Source of the DNA: JADZFO01 sp964512635
GTDB lineage: Bacteria; 4484-113; JAFGCY01
Reading direction: 5' to 3'
NCBI GenBank assembly: GCA_964512635.1
Contig: CAZEJB010000001.1
Coordinates: 203,175-267,174 of the forward strand
Length of the DNA stretch: 64,000 bases
Below are positions 25,354-33,905 of this stretch, piece by piece. The position numbers and the translations under genes are program-made. The notes below the pieces were generated by a model. That model searched no databases. It was not told the origin of the DNA and saw nothing but the letters and a program-made list of their open reading frames with translations. The stretch's first letter is position 1. Every line of letters begins with the position of its first letter.

Positions 25354-25448
25354 TGCCAGCCGAGGCCACACTCCGCGTTACAATTCCAGCAGTGACCACT
25401 GCCCGGCAAAACTGGCAGACTGCTCCGGAGGCCGCGCGGAGCGCTGCG
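25354..25448 (+). repeat. 95-base direct repeat, copy 1
   Basis: From TGCCAGCCGAGGCCACACTC to the end GGCCGCGCGGAGCGCTGCG it matches 26303-26398 at most positions, the last 35 bases exactly. The second copy is in the same orientation 949 bases downstream. A CACCGGTTTGCAACCGGTG palindrome (25448-25472) abuts the right end. Confidence 0.8.
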
Positions 25449-25882
25449 GTGGCACCGGTTTGCAACCGGTGGGCCTTTGCGGCTGCGCCGCGTTTGGAGC
25501 GCGAGACGCTGGCCCGTATCTTTATGGAGCGCGGACACCCTGGCCGCATCCCCCTGCAGCGCAGCTTCAGCCAGCCGACGGTCGAGAGCGACAAGCGCGA
25601 GCTCTTCGGCCAAGGAAGGCAGCAGGCCGGTAGCGTCGGCCTCCGTGCCGGCGTTCAATGTTCGCCGCCAGGGATGGGGGCGCCAATCTGGCACATCGGC
25701 ATCCAGTCCGGCCCGCAGCCGCTGGAAGCAGTGGCTGAATGTCGGCTCAGATCCTGCCGGTGATACGCCGCAGAGTGTCTTATGATAGGCACAGCCGCAT
25801 GGTGTACATCTAGGCTAGTAGGAGGTGGTATATCAAGTTCAGGAGGTGGCCCTATGCCCTTACTGGGAGATACAAAGACCCT

Positions 25883-26173
25883 ATGAAACAGATTTTCCTA
25901 TTTCAGAGGCTTGGATTTGTGAATAGTGTACTCGTATGGTTCGTGAGAGCTATCGGTGTGCTTTGTATCCTGGTTGGATTCACGTCCCAGCCTTTGTCAA
26001 AGCAATCACCCGATGCATTCATTACTATGATAGTGGAACTGAATGGAATAGTAATGACGTTTTTAGCGTCAACAAGCGAGTCTTCCAAACGGAACATTGT
26101 ACAAGTCATTCTATTCTTCATTTGGTTGGGATACATTGTCTTGGGTCTGCACTTCATATGGCTAAGAATTTGA
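25883..26173 (+). CDS. Small low-GC membrane protein
   Basis: 96 aa with three predicted helices: SVLVWFVRAIGVLCILVGF, AFITMIVELNGIVMTFLA and IVQVILFFIWLGYIVLGLHF. GC content is far below that of the surroundings, suggesting transfer. The ribosome site is weak (GGGAGA about 12 bases upstream). The region between the two 95-base direct repeats contains only this ORF as a plausible gene. Function unknown. Confidence 0.5.
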   Translation: MKQIFLFQRLGFVNSVLVWFVRAIGVLCILVGFTSQPLSKQSPDAFITMIVELNGIVMTFLASTSESSKRNIVQVILFFIWLGYIVLGLHFIWLRI

Positions 26174-26302
26174 AGTTGCCGCGCTTATGTTCGTTTGGAC
26201 AGTCGTGTTTGCTCAAGGACTATGAATAGAAGGAATCTTGTGATGTTTGAGTTAGCTACAAACGGGCGGCGACTGTGCGCCGCCCCTACGAAGGCAGAGG
26301 CC

Positions 26303-26398
26303 TGCCAGCCGGGGCCACATCCCGGCGTTACAATTCCGGCAGTGCCCACTGCCATGCACATACGGCAGACTGCTCCGGAGGCCGCGCGGAGCGCTGCG
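26303..26398 (+). repeat. 95-base direct repeat, copy 2
   Basis: Imperfect direct copy of 25354-25448, with identical right-hand part (CAGACTGCTCCGGAGGCCGC onwards). It lies after a GGGCGGCGACTGTGCGCCGCCC palindrome (about 26264-26285), itself the inverse of the one at 25288-25309. Confidence 0.8.
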
Positions 26399-26484
26399 CG
26401 CCCCGCACGGAAGGTCGCGGCCGCGCCACGGTTGGGATTCGGCAAGGTGTCCAGTTTCTTGATGGAACGAGACATCGGGAGATC

Positions 26485-26628
26485 ATGATCATGTCAATAC
26501 AGGATCCCATAGAACGTAGGAGATGGACCAAAAGGTTTCTCACAGCTCTTTTAGTGCTTGGCTTACCACTGCTGATTAGCGTAGCCTACTTAATCTGGTC
26601 AATTGTCAGCTGGATGACTACACCATAA
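26485..26628 (+). CDS. Very small single-helix membrane protein
   Basis: 47 aa from ATG 26485 (or 45 aa from 26491), with a GGGAG site 5-10 bases upstream. A basic start (DPIERRRWTKR) precedes one helix (FLTALLVLGLPLLISVAYLIWSIV). The upstream part of the open frame is repeat sequence, so the short start is preferred. No partner gene is evident. Confidence 0.5.
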   Translation: MIMSIQDPIERRRWTKRFLTALLVLGLPLLISVAYLIWSIVSWMTTP

Positions 26629-26719
26629 CACACTCCTGCCTGGGTTGATAGGTTCATGCGAACCCTTTAGAAGCTGTTGGAAGCTCAGAACCCTTATCGC
26701 GGGCAACACGGGATTAATT

Positions 26720-26750
<31 letters not shown>

Positions 26751-26884
26751 CAAGAGCGCGCGGACGGGGCCGCGCTGCTACTGAGATGTGGCCCTACAGG
26801 AGCGCGGCCTCCGGTGCGCGGTGGGATGCCGAAGAGAATACAGGCGAGGACGCCTGCGCTCCGGCTCGGGCGAGCGCTTGCAAA

Positions 26885-27054
26885 GACGGCCGCATATCCA
26901 TGCGGCCCTACGGGGATAGGGACGGTCGCATATACATGCGGCCCTACGTAAATCGGGACGGCCGCATATCCATGCGGCCCTACGGGATCGGGACGGCCGC
27001 ATATCCCTGCGGCCCTACGGGGAGCGGGACGGCCGCAAATCCATGCGGCCCTAC
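26885..27054. repeat. Array of five 27-base palindromic units
   Basis: Units begin at 26885, 26921, 26957, 26992 and 27028 (spacing 36, 36, 35, 36). The core is GGCCGCATATCCATGCGGCC, a hairpin, followed by CTACG and a variable 8-9 base link. Units differ at one to three bases each. Further hairpins with other arms follow: GGGCCGAGTCTATGCTCGGCCC (about 27088) and GGCAGACAGCCGTCTGCC (about 27122). Confidence 0.9.
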
Positions 27055-27204
27055 GCCGAATGCAGGTAAGCCTGTGGTCCCCAGCGGGCCGAGTCTATGC
27101 TCGGCCCCTACGGAAGAAGACGGGCAGACAGCCGTCTGCCCCTACAGGAGAGGCCGGCTTGCAGCCGGCGTTCCGAGCTGCGAAGACGGCCCTAAAATGA
27201 AGCA

Positions 27205-28434
27205 GTGAGTGAAGACAACACGGCCCAGCCCCTGGACATCGCGCAGATCTTCGAGGTGCCCGACGGCATTTACCTGCTGGCGCACAGCGCCGGGGCACTG
27301 ACCCGCGCGGGGCGCGCCGCCGCCGAGCAGTTCATGAGCCAGTGGGCCACGCTGGGCGCGGAGGCCTGGGGCCCCTGGCTGGAGGGCGTGCAGCGCTATC
27401 GCGAGGCCCTGCCGCTGGTCGCCGGCGGGCAATGGCAGGACTGGTGCCCGCAGCCGAACCTGAGCGCTGCCCTGAACAAGATCATCTCCTGCCTGCAGCC
27501 ACGCTGGGCCGAGCTTAGCGCGCAGACCGACAGCGCACAGACCGCGAGTGCGCAGGCCGAAAACGCGCAGATCGGGCTGGCCCGGCCGGGGCGCAGCCGT
27601 ATCGTGCTGACCGAGCTGGACTTTCCCTCAATGGCCTTCGTGCTGCAGAGCCTCGAGCCCCGGGGCTACAGCTTCAGCTATGTCCAGCCGCTGGCGGACG
27701 GACGGATGCCGCTGGAGCAGTGGGAAGCGCTGCTGGGCGAGGATGTTGAGCTGCTGCACATCACCCACAGCTATAGCGACCATTCCTTCCAGGCGCCGGT
27801 GGCGGCGCTGCTGCGGCGGGCCCGCGAGCTTGGCATTACCACGGTGGTGGATATCGCCCAGAGCATCGGCCTGCTGCCGATCGACGTCGAGGCCTGGGAC
27901 GCAGATTTTGTCACCGGCTCCTGCCTGAAGTGGCTGTGCTCCGGCCCCGGCGCGGGCTTTTTATGGGTCAACCCGCGGCTGCGCGGCAGGCTGGAGCCGC
28001 TGGACCGCGGCTGGTTCAGCCACCGCGAGCCATTCGAATGGGACCTGCACCACTTTGAATATCACCCCGACGCCCAGCGCTTCTGGGGCGGGACGATCAG
28101 CCCGCAGCCCTTTGGCATCGCGGCGGCGGCGATCGGCGAGATCGCGCGCATCGGCGTGGAGCGCATCCGGGCGCATAACCTTGAACTTAGCTCCGCGCTG
28201 ATCGAGGGCGTGCTGGAGCTGGGCCTGCCGCTGAACACGCCGGCCGACCCGGCGCAGCGCGGCGGGACGATCGCGCTGGGGCTGGGCGAGGACGACCCGC
28301 GCTGCCAGGCCCTCAGCGCCGGCGGCGTGCGCTTCGACCGGCGCCGGCGCTATGGCATCCGTCTGAGCCCGCATATTTACAACACTGTGCCGCAGATGCG
28401 GCAGGTGCTTCAATATCTGGCCGCCCGCCCCTGA
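27205..28434 (+). CDS. kynU: Kynureninase-type PLP enzyme
   Basis: 409 aa, aminotransferase class V fold. Kynureninase cleaves kynurenine or 3-hydroxykynurenine to anthranilates and alanine. Supporting motifs: YLLAHSAGAL at the N-terminus, HSYSDHSF, the PLP aspartate in TTVVDIAQSIGLLPIDVEAW, and the Schiff-base Lys in DFVTGSCLKWLCSGPGAGFLWV, as in kynureninases. A low-complexity insert (TDSAQTASAQAENAQ, about 112-127) is unusual. It starts at GTG 27205 with a weak ribosome site. Other class V enzymes are possible, but dioxygenase upstream favours kynurenine degradation. Confidence 0.8.
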   Translation: MSEDNTAQPLDIAQIFEVPDGIYLLAHSAGALTRAGRAAAEQFMSQWATLGAEAWGPWLEGVQRYREALPLVAGGQWQDWCPQPNLSAALNKIISCLQPRWAELSAQTDSAQTASAQAENAQIGLARPGRSRIVLTELDFPSMAFVLQSLEPRGYSFSYVQPLADGRMPLEQWEALLGEDVELLHITHSYSDHSFQAPVAALLRRARELGITTVVDIAQSIGLLPIDVEAWDADFVTGSCLKWLCSGPGAGFLWVNPRLRGRLEPLDRGWFSHREPFEWDLHHFEYHPDAQRFWGGTISPQPFGIAAAAIGEIARIGVERIRAHNLELSSALIEGVLELGLPLNTPADPAQRGGTIALGLGEDDPRCQALSAGGVRFDRRRRYGIRLSPHIYNTVPQMRQVLQYLAARP

Positions 28435-28475
28435 GCGGGGAGCGCGGAAGTAAAGCAAACGAGGCGTTGAAGAAG

Positions 28476-28937
28476 ATGAACCTTAGCGCGAACAAAGTCC
28501 TGGGCTCGGCCCTGCTGCTGATCCTGCTGGCCATGCTGCTGCTGGCCGGCTGCAACAAGGGCTCCAAGGCCGGGGCGCAGAGCACGGCGCCCGGCAGCAC
28601 GCCGCAGCCGAGCCACGATGCGGTGGCCGCCAGCACGATCAGCGAGGACCTGTATAAGCAGCTGCCGCTGGACCCGGCCTGGGAGGTCAAGACCTTCACC
28701 GAGGATGACTCGGCCTACTTCATTACGGCGATTGCCGGCACCGGTGCGATGGAGACGGCGGGCTATCTGCTGAAATGGCTGAGCGAGAACGGCTATGAAA
28801 ACGCGGACAACCCCAGCCGGATCCTGGAGGGCACCGAGTTCACCGGCGGCAACAAGCGCTTCAAGCGCATCTTCGCCAAGGCCAGCCTGGATGCCGAATC
28901 GAAGTGCGTGGTGGAAGTTACGGCCTACAAGCGCTAG
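28476..28937 (+). CDS. Hypothetical lipoprotein
   Basis: 153 aa from ATG 28476; a TTG at 28467 is in frame but too close to the GAGG site. The signal LLLILLAMLLLAGC carries a lipobox. A Ser/Pro/Gln linker leads to a compact alpha-beta region (YKQLPLDPAWEVKTFTEDDS, AGYLLKWLSENGYENADNPS, VVEVTAYKR). It follows the kynureninase-type gene by 41 bases and may be cotranscribed. Function unknown. Confidence 0.75.
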   Translation: MNLSANKVLGSALLLILLAMLLLAGCNKGSKAGAQSTAPGSTPQPSHDAVAASTISEDLYKQLPLDPAWEVKTFTEDDSAYFITAIAGTGAMETAGYLLKWLSENGYENADNPSRILEGTEFTGGNKRFKRIFAKASLDAESKCVVEVTAYKR

Positions 28938-29075
28938 GCTGCACATTGGCAGTGGCACGGCGAATCAGGGCGGATTGTCGCCGGAATCGCCCTGCGCTGT
29001 TTAGCGCCTTAACCGTAACTTTCGACTAATAGTTGACTGTCCTCCGTTATACTTTGGGGCAGCGAGACTGAAGCG

Positions 29076-30206
29076 ATGCGTAAGCTGGGGTTGGGTGTGG
29101 TCGCGATAGTGCTGGCCTTAGGGCTGGCCGGTGTTTGCGCAGCTTCAATCGGCGCGCCCGGTGCGGCGCCATCAGGCTCTTCGCAAAGCAACTTCCTGAT
29201 CGAACTGGTCCGCAGCCTCTTCGCGCCGGACATCGAGCTGGTCTGCGAAAGCTATCCCGAAGCCCTTCCCAATGACGGCCGCTCCGAGAGCCTGATCTCC
29301 GTGCACATGCTGCGGGACGGCAAGCCGCTGGCGGGCGTCGAGCTGGAAGCCCAGATCACCGCCGGCGACGGCATGCTGCGCCAGCGGACGGCGACCACCG
29401 ACGACAAGGGTGTGGCCAGCTTCCTGTATCAGGCCGGCATCATGCCGCGGCCCGGCGAGCTGAGCATCTCGACCCGCGACAAAAGCAGCACGGCGGAGCT
29501 GAAGCTGCCGCTGGCGCCGGTGAGCTATCTGGACGTTGAGGTGATCAGCCCCGAGGAGTATGCCAAGCTGCGGGCGCGCCAGACGGCGGCCGCGCCGATC
29601 TATAAGCTGGAGCTGAGCGGCTTCCCCGAGCAGCTCGCAGCGGACGGCGGCAGCCAGTCGGTGCTGACCGCGACCCTGAGCTTCCCCGACGGCAAGCCGG
29701 CGGCCGGAGTGCCGCTGAAGGCCGAGATCCTGTCCGGGGACGGCAGCCTGCGCCAGGAGTGCCAGCTGACGGACGCGCAGGGGCGGGTGCAGATCTACTT
29801 CACCGCCGGGCGTACCGTGGGCACGGCGACGATCCGCGTCTTTGAGCTGAGCACCGGCCTGGCCGCGGCGCTGAACGTGACCCTGGTGGAAGACGCCGGG
29901 GTGCGCATCGAGCTGATGTACCAGGATCCCCAGACCCGCAGCGAGGCCCGCGAAGGCGCGGTGCTGCCGGCGGATGGCGTGACCGGGCTGCCGCTGGTGG
30001 CGCGGGTGACGGACCTCAACGGCCAGCCCCTGCACGGCGTGGAGCTGAAGGTCGAGATCCTTGACGACGGCGCGGGCCGGGTGGAGCTGCCGCGGCCGGC
30101 CAGCGATGGCTCCGGCCGGGTTGAGTTCACCTTTTACCCCGGCATGCGCACCGGGCAGATCCGCCTGCGGGCCTTCGCCGCCCAGGGCCTGCCGGAAAGC
30201 AGCTAG
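29076..30206 (+). CDS. Secreted protein with three Big_1-type Ig domains
   Basis: 376 aa with a Sec signal (VVAIVLALGLAGVCAAS). Three repeats follow of the invasin/intimin Ig type: NDGRSESLISVHMLRDGKPLAGVELEAQITAGDG (about 70-103), DGGSQSVLTATLSFPDGKPAAGVPLKAEILSGDG (about 190-223) and DGVTGLPLVARVTDLNGQPLHGVELKVEILDDG (about 302-334), each continuing with a D-x-x-G-x-V/A-x-F strand. Such domains form rigid stalks. No outer-membrane barrel or anchor is seen, so it may be part of a secreted or periplasmic assembly. Confidence 0.85.
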   Translation: MRKLGLGVVAIVLALGLAGVCAASIGAPGAAPSGSSQSNFLIELVRSLFAPDIELVCESYPEALPNDGRSESLISVHMLRDGKPLAGVELEAQITAGDGMLRQRTATTDDKGVASFLYQAGIMPRPGELSISTRDKSSTAELKLPLAPVSYLDVEVISPEEYAKLRARQTAAAPIYKLELSGFPEQLAADGGSQSVLTATLSFPDGKPAAGVPLKAEILSGDGSLRQECQLTDAQGRVQIYFTAGRTVGTATIRVFELSTGLAAALNVTLVEDAGVRIELMYQDPQTRSEAREGAVLPADGVTGLPLVARVTDLNGQPLHGVELKVEILDDGAGRVELPRPASDGSGRVEFTFYPGMRTGQIRLRAFAAQGLPESS

Positions 30207-30447
30207 CTGCCAGCAGTCCGATCAGGATAAGATTCACACAGAGACACAGAGCGAACCGAGTTGCACAGAGTTTTTCCGGGCCGACGCAGTGTGTGAACAG
30301 CTGATCTCATCGCCGATCGCAGGAAAAGCAGATCCCGCCTACGTGTCTGAGAGCAGCAGCATTCTTTGGCTGATACTAATCCAGTGATGCAGATCCAGAT
30401 TCTCTCCGTGTAACTCTGCTCACTCCGATACTCAGTGTGAATCTATG
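30207..30447. other. Intergenic degenerate repeats
   Basis: Contains CACAGAGACACAGAGCGAACC and CTCCGTGTAACTCTGCTCACTC segments, part of a low-complexity CACAGAG/CACGAAGG-type repeat also near 8.15, 8.98, 25.14 and 62.2-62.4 kb. No gene is seen. Confidence 0.5.
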
Positions 30448-31395
30448 TCAGGGATTCCCCAGCACTTCGTTCAGCTTCAGGCGGTAATGCTCGGCGGCCT
30501 TATGCGCGGCCTGGGCATACTGCTCGGGGCCATAGCTGTCCGCGAAGGGGCCGGAGGCATAGGCATACAGCACCGCGCGGGAGAAGTTGAATACCGCGCC
30601 GTGGCCCGCGGCATTGCAGAAGTGCGCCGCGTCGTCGAGCCGCCCGCCCTGGGTCTCGAGGCCCGGCACCAGGAAGTAGCAATGCGGTGCGGCAGCGCGG
30701 ATGCGCGCGGCATCCGCCGGGAAGGTCGCGCCGACGACCAGCCCGAGGCTGGAGAAGCCGCTGGCACCGATGAAGGGTTCACCCCACTGCGCCACTTTCC
30801 GCGCCATGTGCAGATAGACCGGCTCGCCGCCGGAGTCGAGGTCCTGGAAATCGCCCGCGCCGGGGTTGCTGGTCTTGCAGAGCACGAACATGCCGCGGTC
30901 GCGCTCGAGGTGCGGAAAATAGGGCTCGATGGTGTCGCGGCCCATATAGGCGTTGTGGGTCACGCAGTCGCAGTCCAGGGGCGGCGCGTTGTCCGAACCG
31001 TCGCCAAAGTAGGCCTGGACATAGCTCGCGCTGGTGTTGCCGATGTCGCCGCGCTTGCAGTCGACGATGAAGAGCTCGTCGCGGTAGTCGTGCAACAGGC
31101 GCTCCAGCACGGCGATACCAGCCGAGCCATAGCGCTCGAAGAAGGCGATCTGGGGTTTATAGGCCACCGCTGAGCCGCGGGTGGCGGCGATGATCTTCTC
31201 GCAGAACTCGCGGATGGCCCAGAGCGGGACAGCGGGGCCGGAGGAGACCTGACTGCCGGCCAGCGCCTTCAAGGGAGCGGGCAGCTTGTCGAAGTCCGGG
31301 TCGAGGCCGACGAGGACGCGGGACTGCTTCTGCTTGATGGCAGCGGTCAGGCGGTCGGCGAAGTTGGCTGAGCTTTGGGGTTGGGCGCTGATCAT
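30448..31395 (-). CDS. pyrF: Orotidine 5'-phosphate decarboxylase, type 2
   Basis: 315 aa, last step of UMP synthesis. The catalytic Asp-Lys-Asp cluster is in ELFIVDCKRGDIGNTSASY, and VLVGLDPDFDKLP and VAYKPQIAFFERYG complete the barrel's substrate site; GFSSLGLVVGAT and YFLVPGLETQGG hold the phosphate loop. The length and sequence place it in the long bacterial type 2 group. tsaB ends upstream after 31 bases on the same strand, so tsaE, tsaB and pyrF probably form one transcript. Confidence 0.95.
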   Translation of the reverse strand: MISAQPQSSANFADRLTAAIKQKQSRVLVGLDPDFDKLPAPLKALAGSQVSSGPAVPLWAIREFCEKIIAATRGSAVAYKPQIAFFERYGSAGIAVLERLLHDYRDELFIVDCKRGDIGNTSASYVQAYFGDGSDNAPPLDCDCVTHNAYMGRDTIEPYFPHLERDRGMFVLCKTSNPGAGDFQDLDSGGEPVYLHMARKVAQWGEPFIGASGFSSLGLVVGATFPADAARIRAAAPHCYFLVPGLETQGGRLDDAAHFCNAAGHGAVFNFSRAVLYAYASGPFADSYGPEQYAQAAHKAAEHYRLKLNEVLGNP

Positions 31396-31426
31396 GGCGC
31401 GCAGATTCTAACCCCCGCCAGCCGCC

Positions 31427-32170
31427 TTAGAGGAAGCCGCGCAGGTAGACCGGCTCGACATACTCGCTGGGGCTGGCCTCGTGAGCCGCCAACAGCAGTC
31501 CGGCCGCGCTGACCGAGGGCACGCTGTGCAGCTCCAGCCCGGCGGCGGCGGCGGCGAGCTGCAGCTCGGCAAAGGGATCTGGACGCGGCGGCTGGTTTCG
31601 GTGTTGAGCCTGGGCGCGCTGCGAAGACTGGGCCGGCTGTTCAAGCACCAGGCTGCGTACGCCGTCCTGCTCAAGCTGCAGCAGCAGGGCGGGCAGACCA
31701 AGGACCAGTGTGCGCGCGCTCTCAGGGGCCTGCGGGCGGTAGAGATACCACTGCCCGCGGCGGGCATCCCGCAACACTGGCCGACCCCCATGCGCCAGGG
31801 AGATGGCAGCCAGCGAAGAGACGCCAAGCAGTTCAACACCCGGCGCGGCGGCGGCAAAGCCATTGGCATAACTGATGGCGACGCGGGTGCCGATAAAAGA
31901 ACCAGGGCCAAGGCCGACGATAACGGAACTGACAGCCGCAGTACCTGATTCAGCGGGCGGTCTGTCTGAGCCGCTCGCGGCCGCGGCCTGCCCCAGCAGG
32001 CTCTGGACCACCACAGCAATGTCGCGGCCTTCCGGCGGCCGCCCCGGTTCATGCAGCTCGGCCAGCAGCTGCCAGCCGCCGTTTGCCTCACTGGCGACAG
32101 GAGTTTCTGCCGCGCGCATGGCCAGAGCCGCCAGCAGAAGCGGGCCGGAAGAATCAAGCAGCAGGCGCAT
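31427..32170 (-). CDS. tsaB: tRNA threonylcarbamoyladenosine protein TsaB
   Basis: 247 aa from ATG 32170. TsaB is the inactive ASKHA partner of TsaD in forming t6A at position 37 of ANN-decoding tRNAs. MRLLLDSSG, the loop VIVGLGPGSFIGTRVAISYANG and the C-terminal EYVEPVYLRGFL are typical; the last is YVxPxYLR. The start overlaps the end of tsaE by 17 bases. A low-complexity insert (about residues 180-205, QPAQSSQRAQAQHRNQPP) is longer than in most homologues. Confidence 0.88.
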   Translation of the reverse strand: MRLLLDSSGPLLLAALAMRAAETPVASEANGGWQLLAELHEPGRPPEGRDIAVVVQSLLGQAAAASGSDRPPAESGTAAVSSVIVGLGPGSFIGTRVAISYANGFAAAAPGVELLGVSSLAAISLAHGGRPVLRDARRGQWYLYRPQAPESARTLVLGLPALLLQLEQDGVRSLVLEQPAQSSQRAQAQHRNQPPRPDPFAELQLAAAAAGLELHSVPSVSAAGLLLAAHEASPSEYVEPVYLRGFL

Positions 32171-32726
32171 TGCGCAGCTCCTCCACCAGGGCGCTGACGA
32201 TCCCGGCGGCATCGGGGCTCCAGCTCAGACGCAGGCGCCGCTGGCCTTCGGTGCCAGGGTCTTCGAGCTGCAGGCGCAGGGTTGGCAGTTCTTCCACGAG
32301 CGGCAGGTCCTCGCCGGGCCACTCGACAGCCAGCAGCGCGCCGCGGGCCGCGCCCTGTGCGTCTGAGCCAGCCTCCAGCAGGTCCTCAAGCCCCAGCTCA
32401 GCCACGTCCGCGCTGCCGCGCGAGCGATACAGATCGGCGTGCACCAGCCTGAGCGGACCTTCGTCATAGACCTTGACGATCAGGTAGCTGGGGCTGCGCA
32501 CGGCCCCGCTGATGCCCAGCGCTGCGGCGAGGCCCTGAACCAGCGTGGTCTTGCCCGTGCCGTAATCACCGGACAACAGCAGAACGCAGGCCGTCGGCCC
32601 AAAGGCGGAAGCGTCTGCCGCTGCGCAGTCCTGCGCCGGGGTTTGCAGGCGCAGCAGCGCGCGGCCGAGGGCGGCGCCGATAGCGCGGGTCTGGCCGGGG
32701 CCACTGCTGGCAAACTCGATTTCCAA
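32154..32726 (-). CDS. tsaE: tRNA threonylcarbamoyladenosine ATPase TsaE
   Basis: 190 aa. The P-loop is LLSGDYGTGKTTLVQGLAAALG, followed by VRSPSYLIVKVY, LVHADLYR and AVEWPGE, the standard TsaE order. It supplies the ATPase of the TsaBDE t6A complex. About 20 extra residues precede the P-loop (TPAQDCAAADASAFGPT). It is divergent from flhB, with 63 bases between starts. Confidence 0.93.
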   Translation of the reverse strand: MEIEFASSGPGQTRAIGAALGRALLRLQTPAQDCAAADASAFGPTACVLLLSGDYGTGKTTLVQGLAAALGISGAVRSPSYLIVKVYDEGPLRLVHADLYRSRGSADVAELGLEDLLEAGSDAQGAARGALLAVEWPGEDLPLVEELPTLRLQLEDPGTEGQRRLRLSWSPDAAGIVSALVEELRNAPAA

Positions 32727-32789
32727 GAGCAGGATTGTAAACGCGTGCAGAAGCTGTGCGGTCGTTCGCCGTTAGAATGAGTCAGACCG

Positions 32790-33869
32790 ATGAGCTCTGA
32801 AGGCAGCCGCACCGAACCTGCAACCCCGCGACAACGGCAGCGGGCCCGTGAACGCGGGCAGGTGGCGCGCAGCGTGGAGCTGGTCAGCGCGGTGCTGCTG
32901 TTCACCGCCTTTCTGCTGCTGAATGGAATGAACATCAAGACCGGCGAGAGCGTAAGAGAGTACTTCGTCCATACTTTTGGCTCGATCAGCACCGAGGACT
33001 TTCAGGAAGTCAGCATCCGCAACCTGTTTACGCCGCACCTGCGGGTCCTGCTGGCGGTGATCGCCCCATTCCTTTTAATTACCTCCGGCGCGGCGATCCT
33101 GGCCAACCTGCTGCAGGTGGGGCTGATCTTCAGCACCCAGCCCCTCAGCCCCAACTTCGGCAAGCTGGACCCGATCAAGGGCTTCGGGCGGCTGCTTGGG
33201 GTGCGCTCGCTGGTTGAACTGGGTAAGGGCCTGCTCAAATTGACTCTGATCGGCCTGGTTGCCTTTGGCGTGCTTGGTGCGGTAGTCCCAACAGTCATCA
33301 GATCGATGTTCATGGACCCGATGTCGGCCTTGAATGTCGGCACGGTCACCGGCCTGCGGATCGGAATCTACTCCAGCGCCTGCCTGCTCATCCTGGCCCT
33401 GCTGGACTACATGTACCAGCGCTTCGAGTTTGAGAAGAGCATCCGCATGAGCAAGGAAGACATCAAGAACGAGTACAAGAGCCAGGAAGGCGACCCGATG
33501 ATCAAGCGCCGCCTGCGCGAGATGGGCCGCAAGATCGCGATGAGCCGCATGTTCGACGCCCTGCAGGATGCCGACGCAGTCATCGTCAATCCGACGCACT
33601 ATGCCGTGGCGCTGCAGTATGAGACCGACTGGCCGGCACCGAAGATGGTGGCCAAGGGCAAGGACTACACCGCCCTGCGCATCATCCGCTATGCCGAAAG
33701 TCTCGGCATCCCGGTTTATCAGCAGCCGGAACTGGCCCGGGCGCTGTATCCCGGGCGGCTTGACGACTATATCCCGGCAGCACTCTTCGCCACAGTGGCA
33801 AAGATCCTGGCGCAGCTGGCCAAGAGTGATGAGAGGCTGCGGCGCAAGCTGACCGGGCTGCGGCGTTAG
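32790..33869 (+). CDS. flhB: Flagellar export switch protein FlhB
   Basis: 359 aa. An N-terminal basic segment (TPRQRQRARERGQVARS) is followed by four membrane regions, the linker (EDIKNEYKSQEGDPMIKRRLREM) and the cytoplasmic domain with the autocleavage motif N267-P-T-H (VIVNPTHYAVALQYE). The cleavage switches export from hook to filament subunits in concert with FliK, which is at the left end of this window. Length and motifs are complete. It stands apart from other flagellar genes. Confidence 0.96.
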   Translation: MSSEGSRTEPATPRQRQRARERGQVARSVELVSAVLLFTAFLLLNGMNIKTGESVREYFVHTFGSISTEDFQEVSIRNLFTPHLRVLLAVIAPFLLITSGAAILANLLQVGLIFSTQPLSPNFGKLDPIKGFGRLLGVRSLVELGKGLLKLTLIGLVAFGVLGAVVPTVIRSMFMDPMSALNVGTVTGLRIGIYSSACLLILALLDYMYQRFEFEKSIRMSKEDIKNEYKSQEGDPMIKRRLREMGRKIAMSRMFDALQDADAVIVNPTHYAVALQYETDWPAPKMVAKGKDYTALRIIRYAESLGIPVYQQPELARALYPGRLDDYIPAALFATVAKILAQLAKSDERLRRKLTGLRR

Positions 33870-33905
33870 GGCCTGGCATACACTGAGAAGCAGGTGTCTA
33901 TTCCA

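Noticed and set aside
25235..25785. Several 80-150 codon ORFs in the repeat zone
   Set aside because: They translate palindromes and direct repeats, with overlapping frames on both strands and no ribosome sites.
26885..27054. Possible CRISPR array (five units, 36-base period)
   Set aside because: The links between units are only 8-9 bases and alike, units are palindromic and diverge, and there are no cas genes. It is a tandem repeat.
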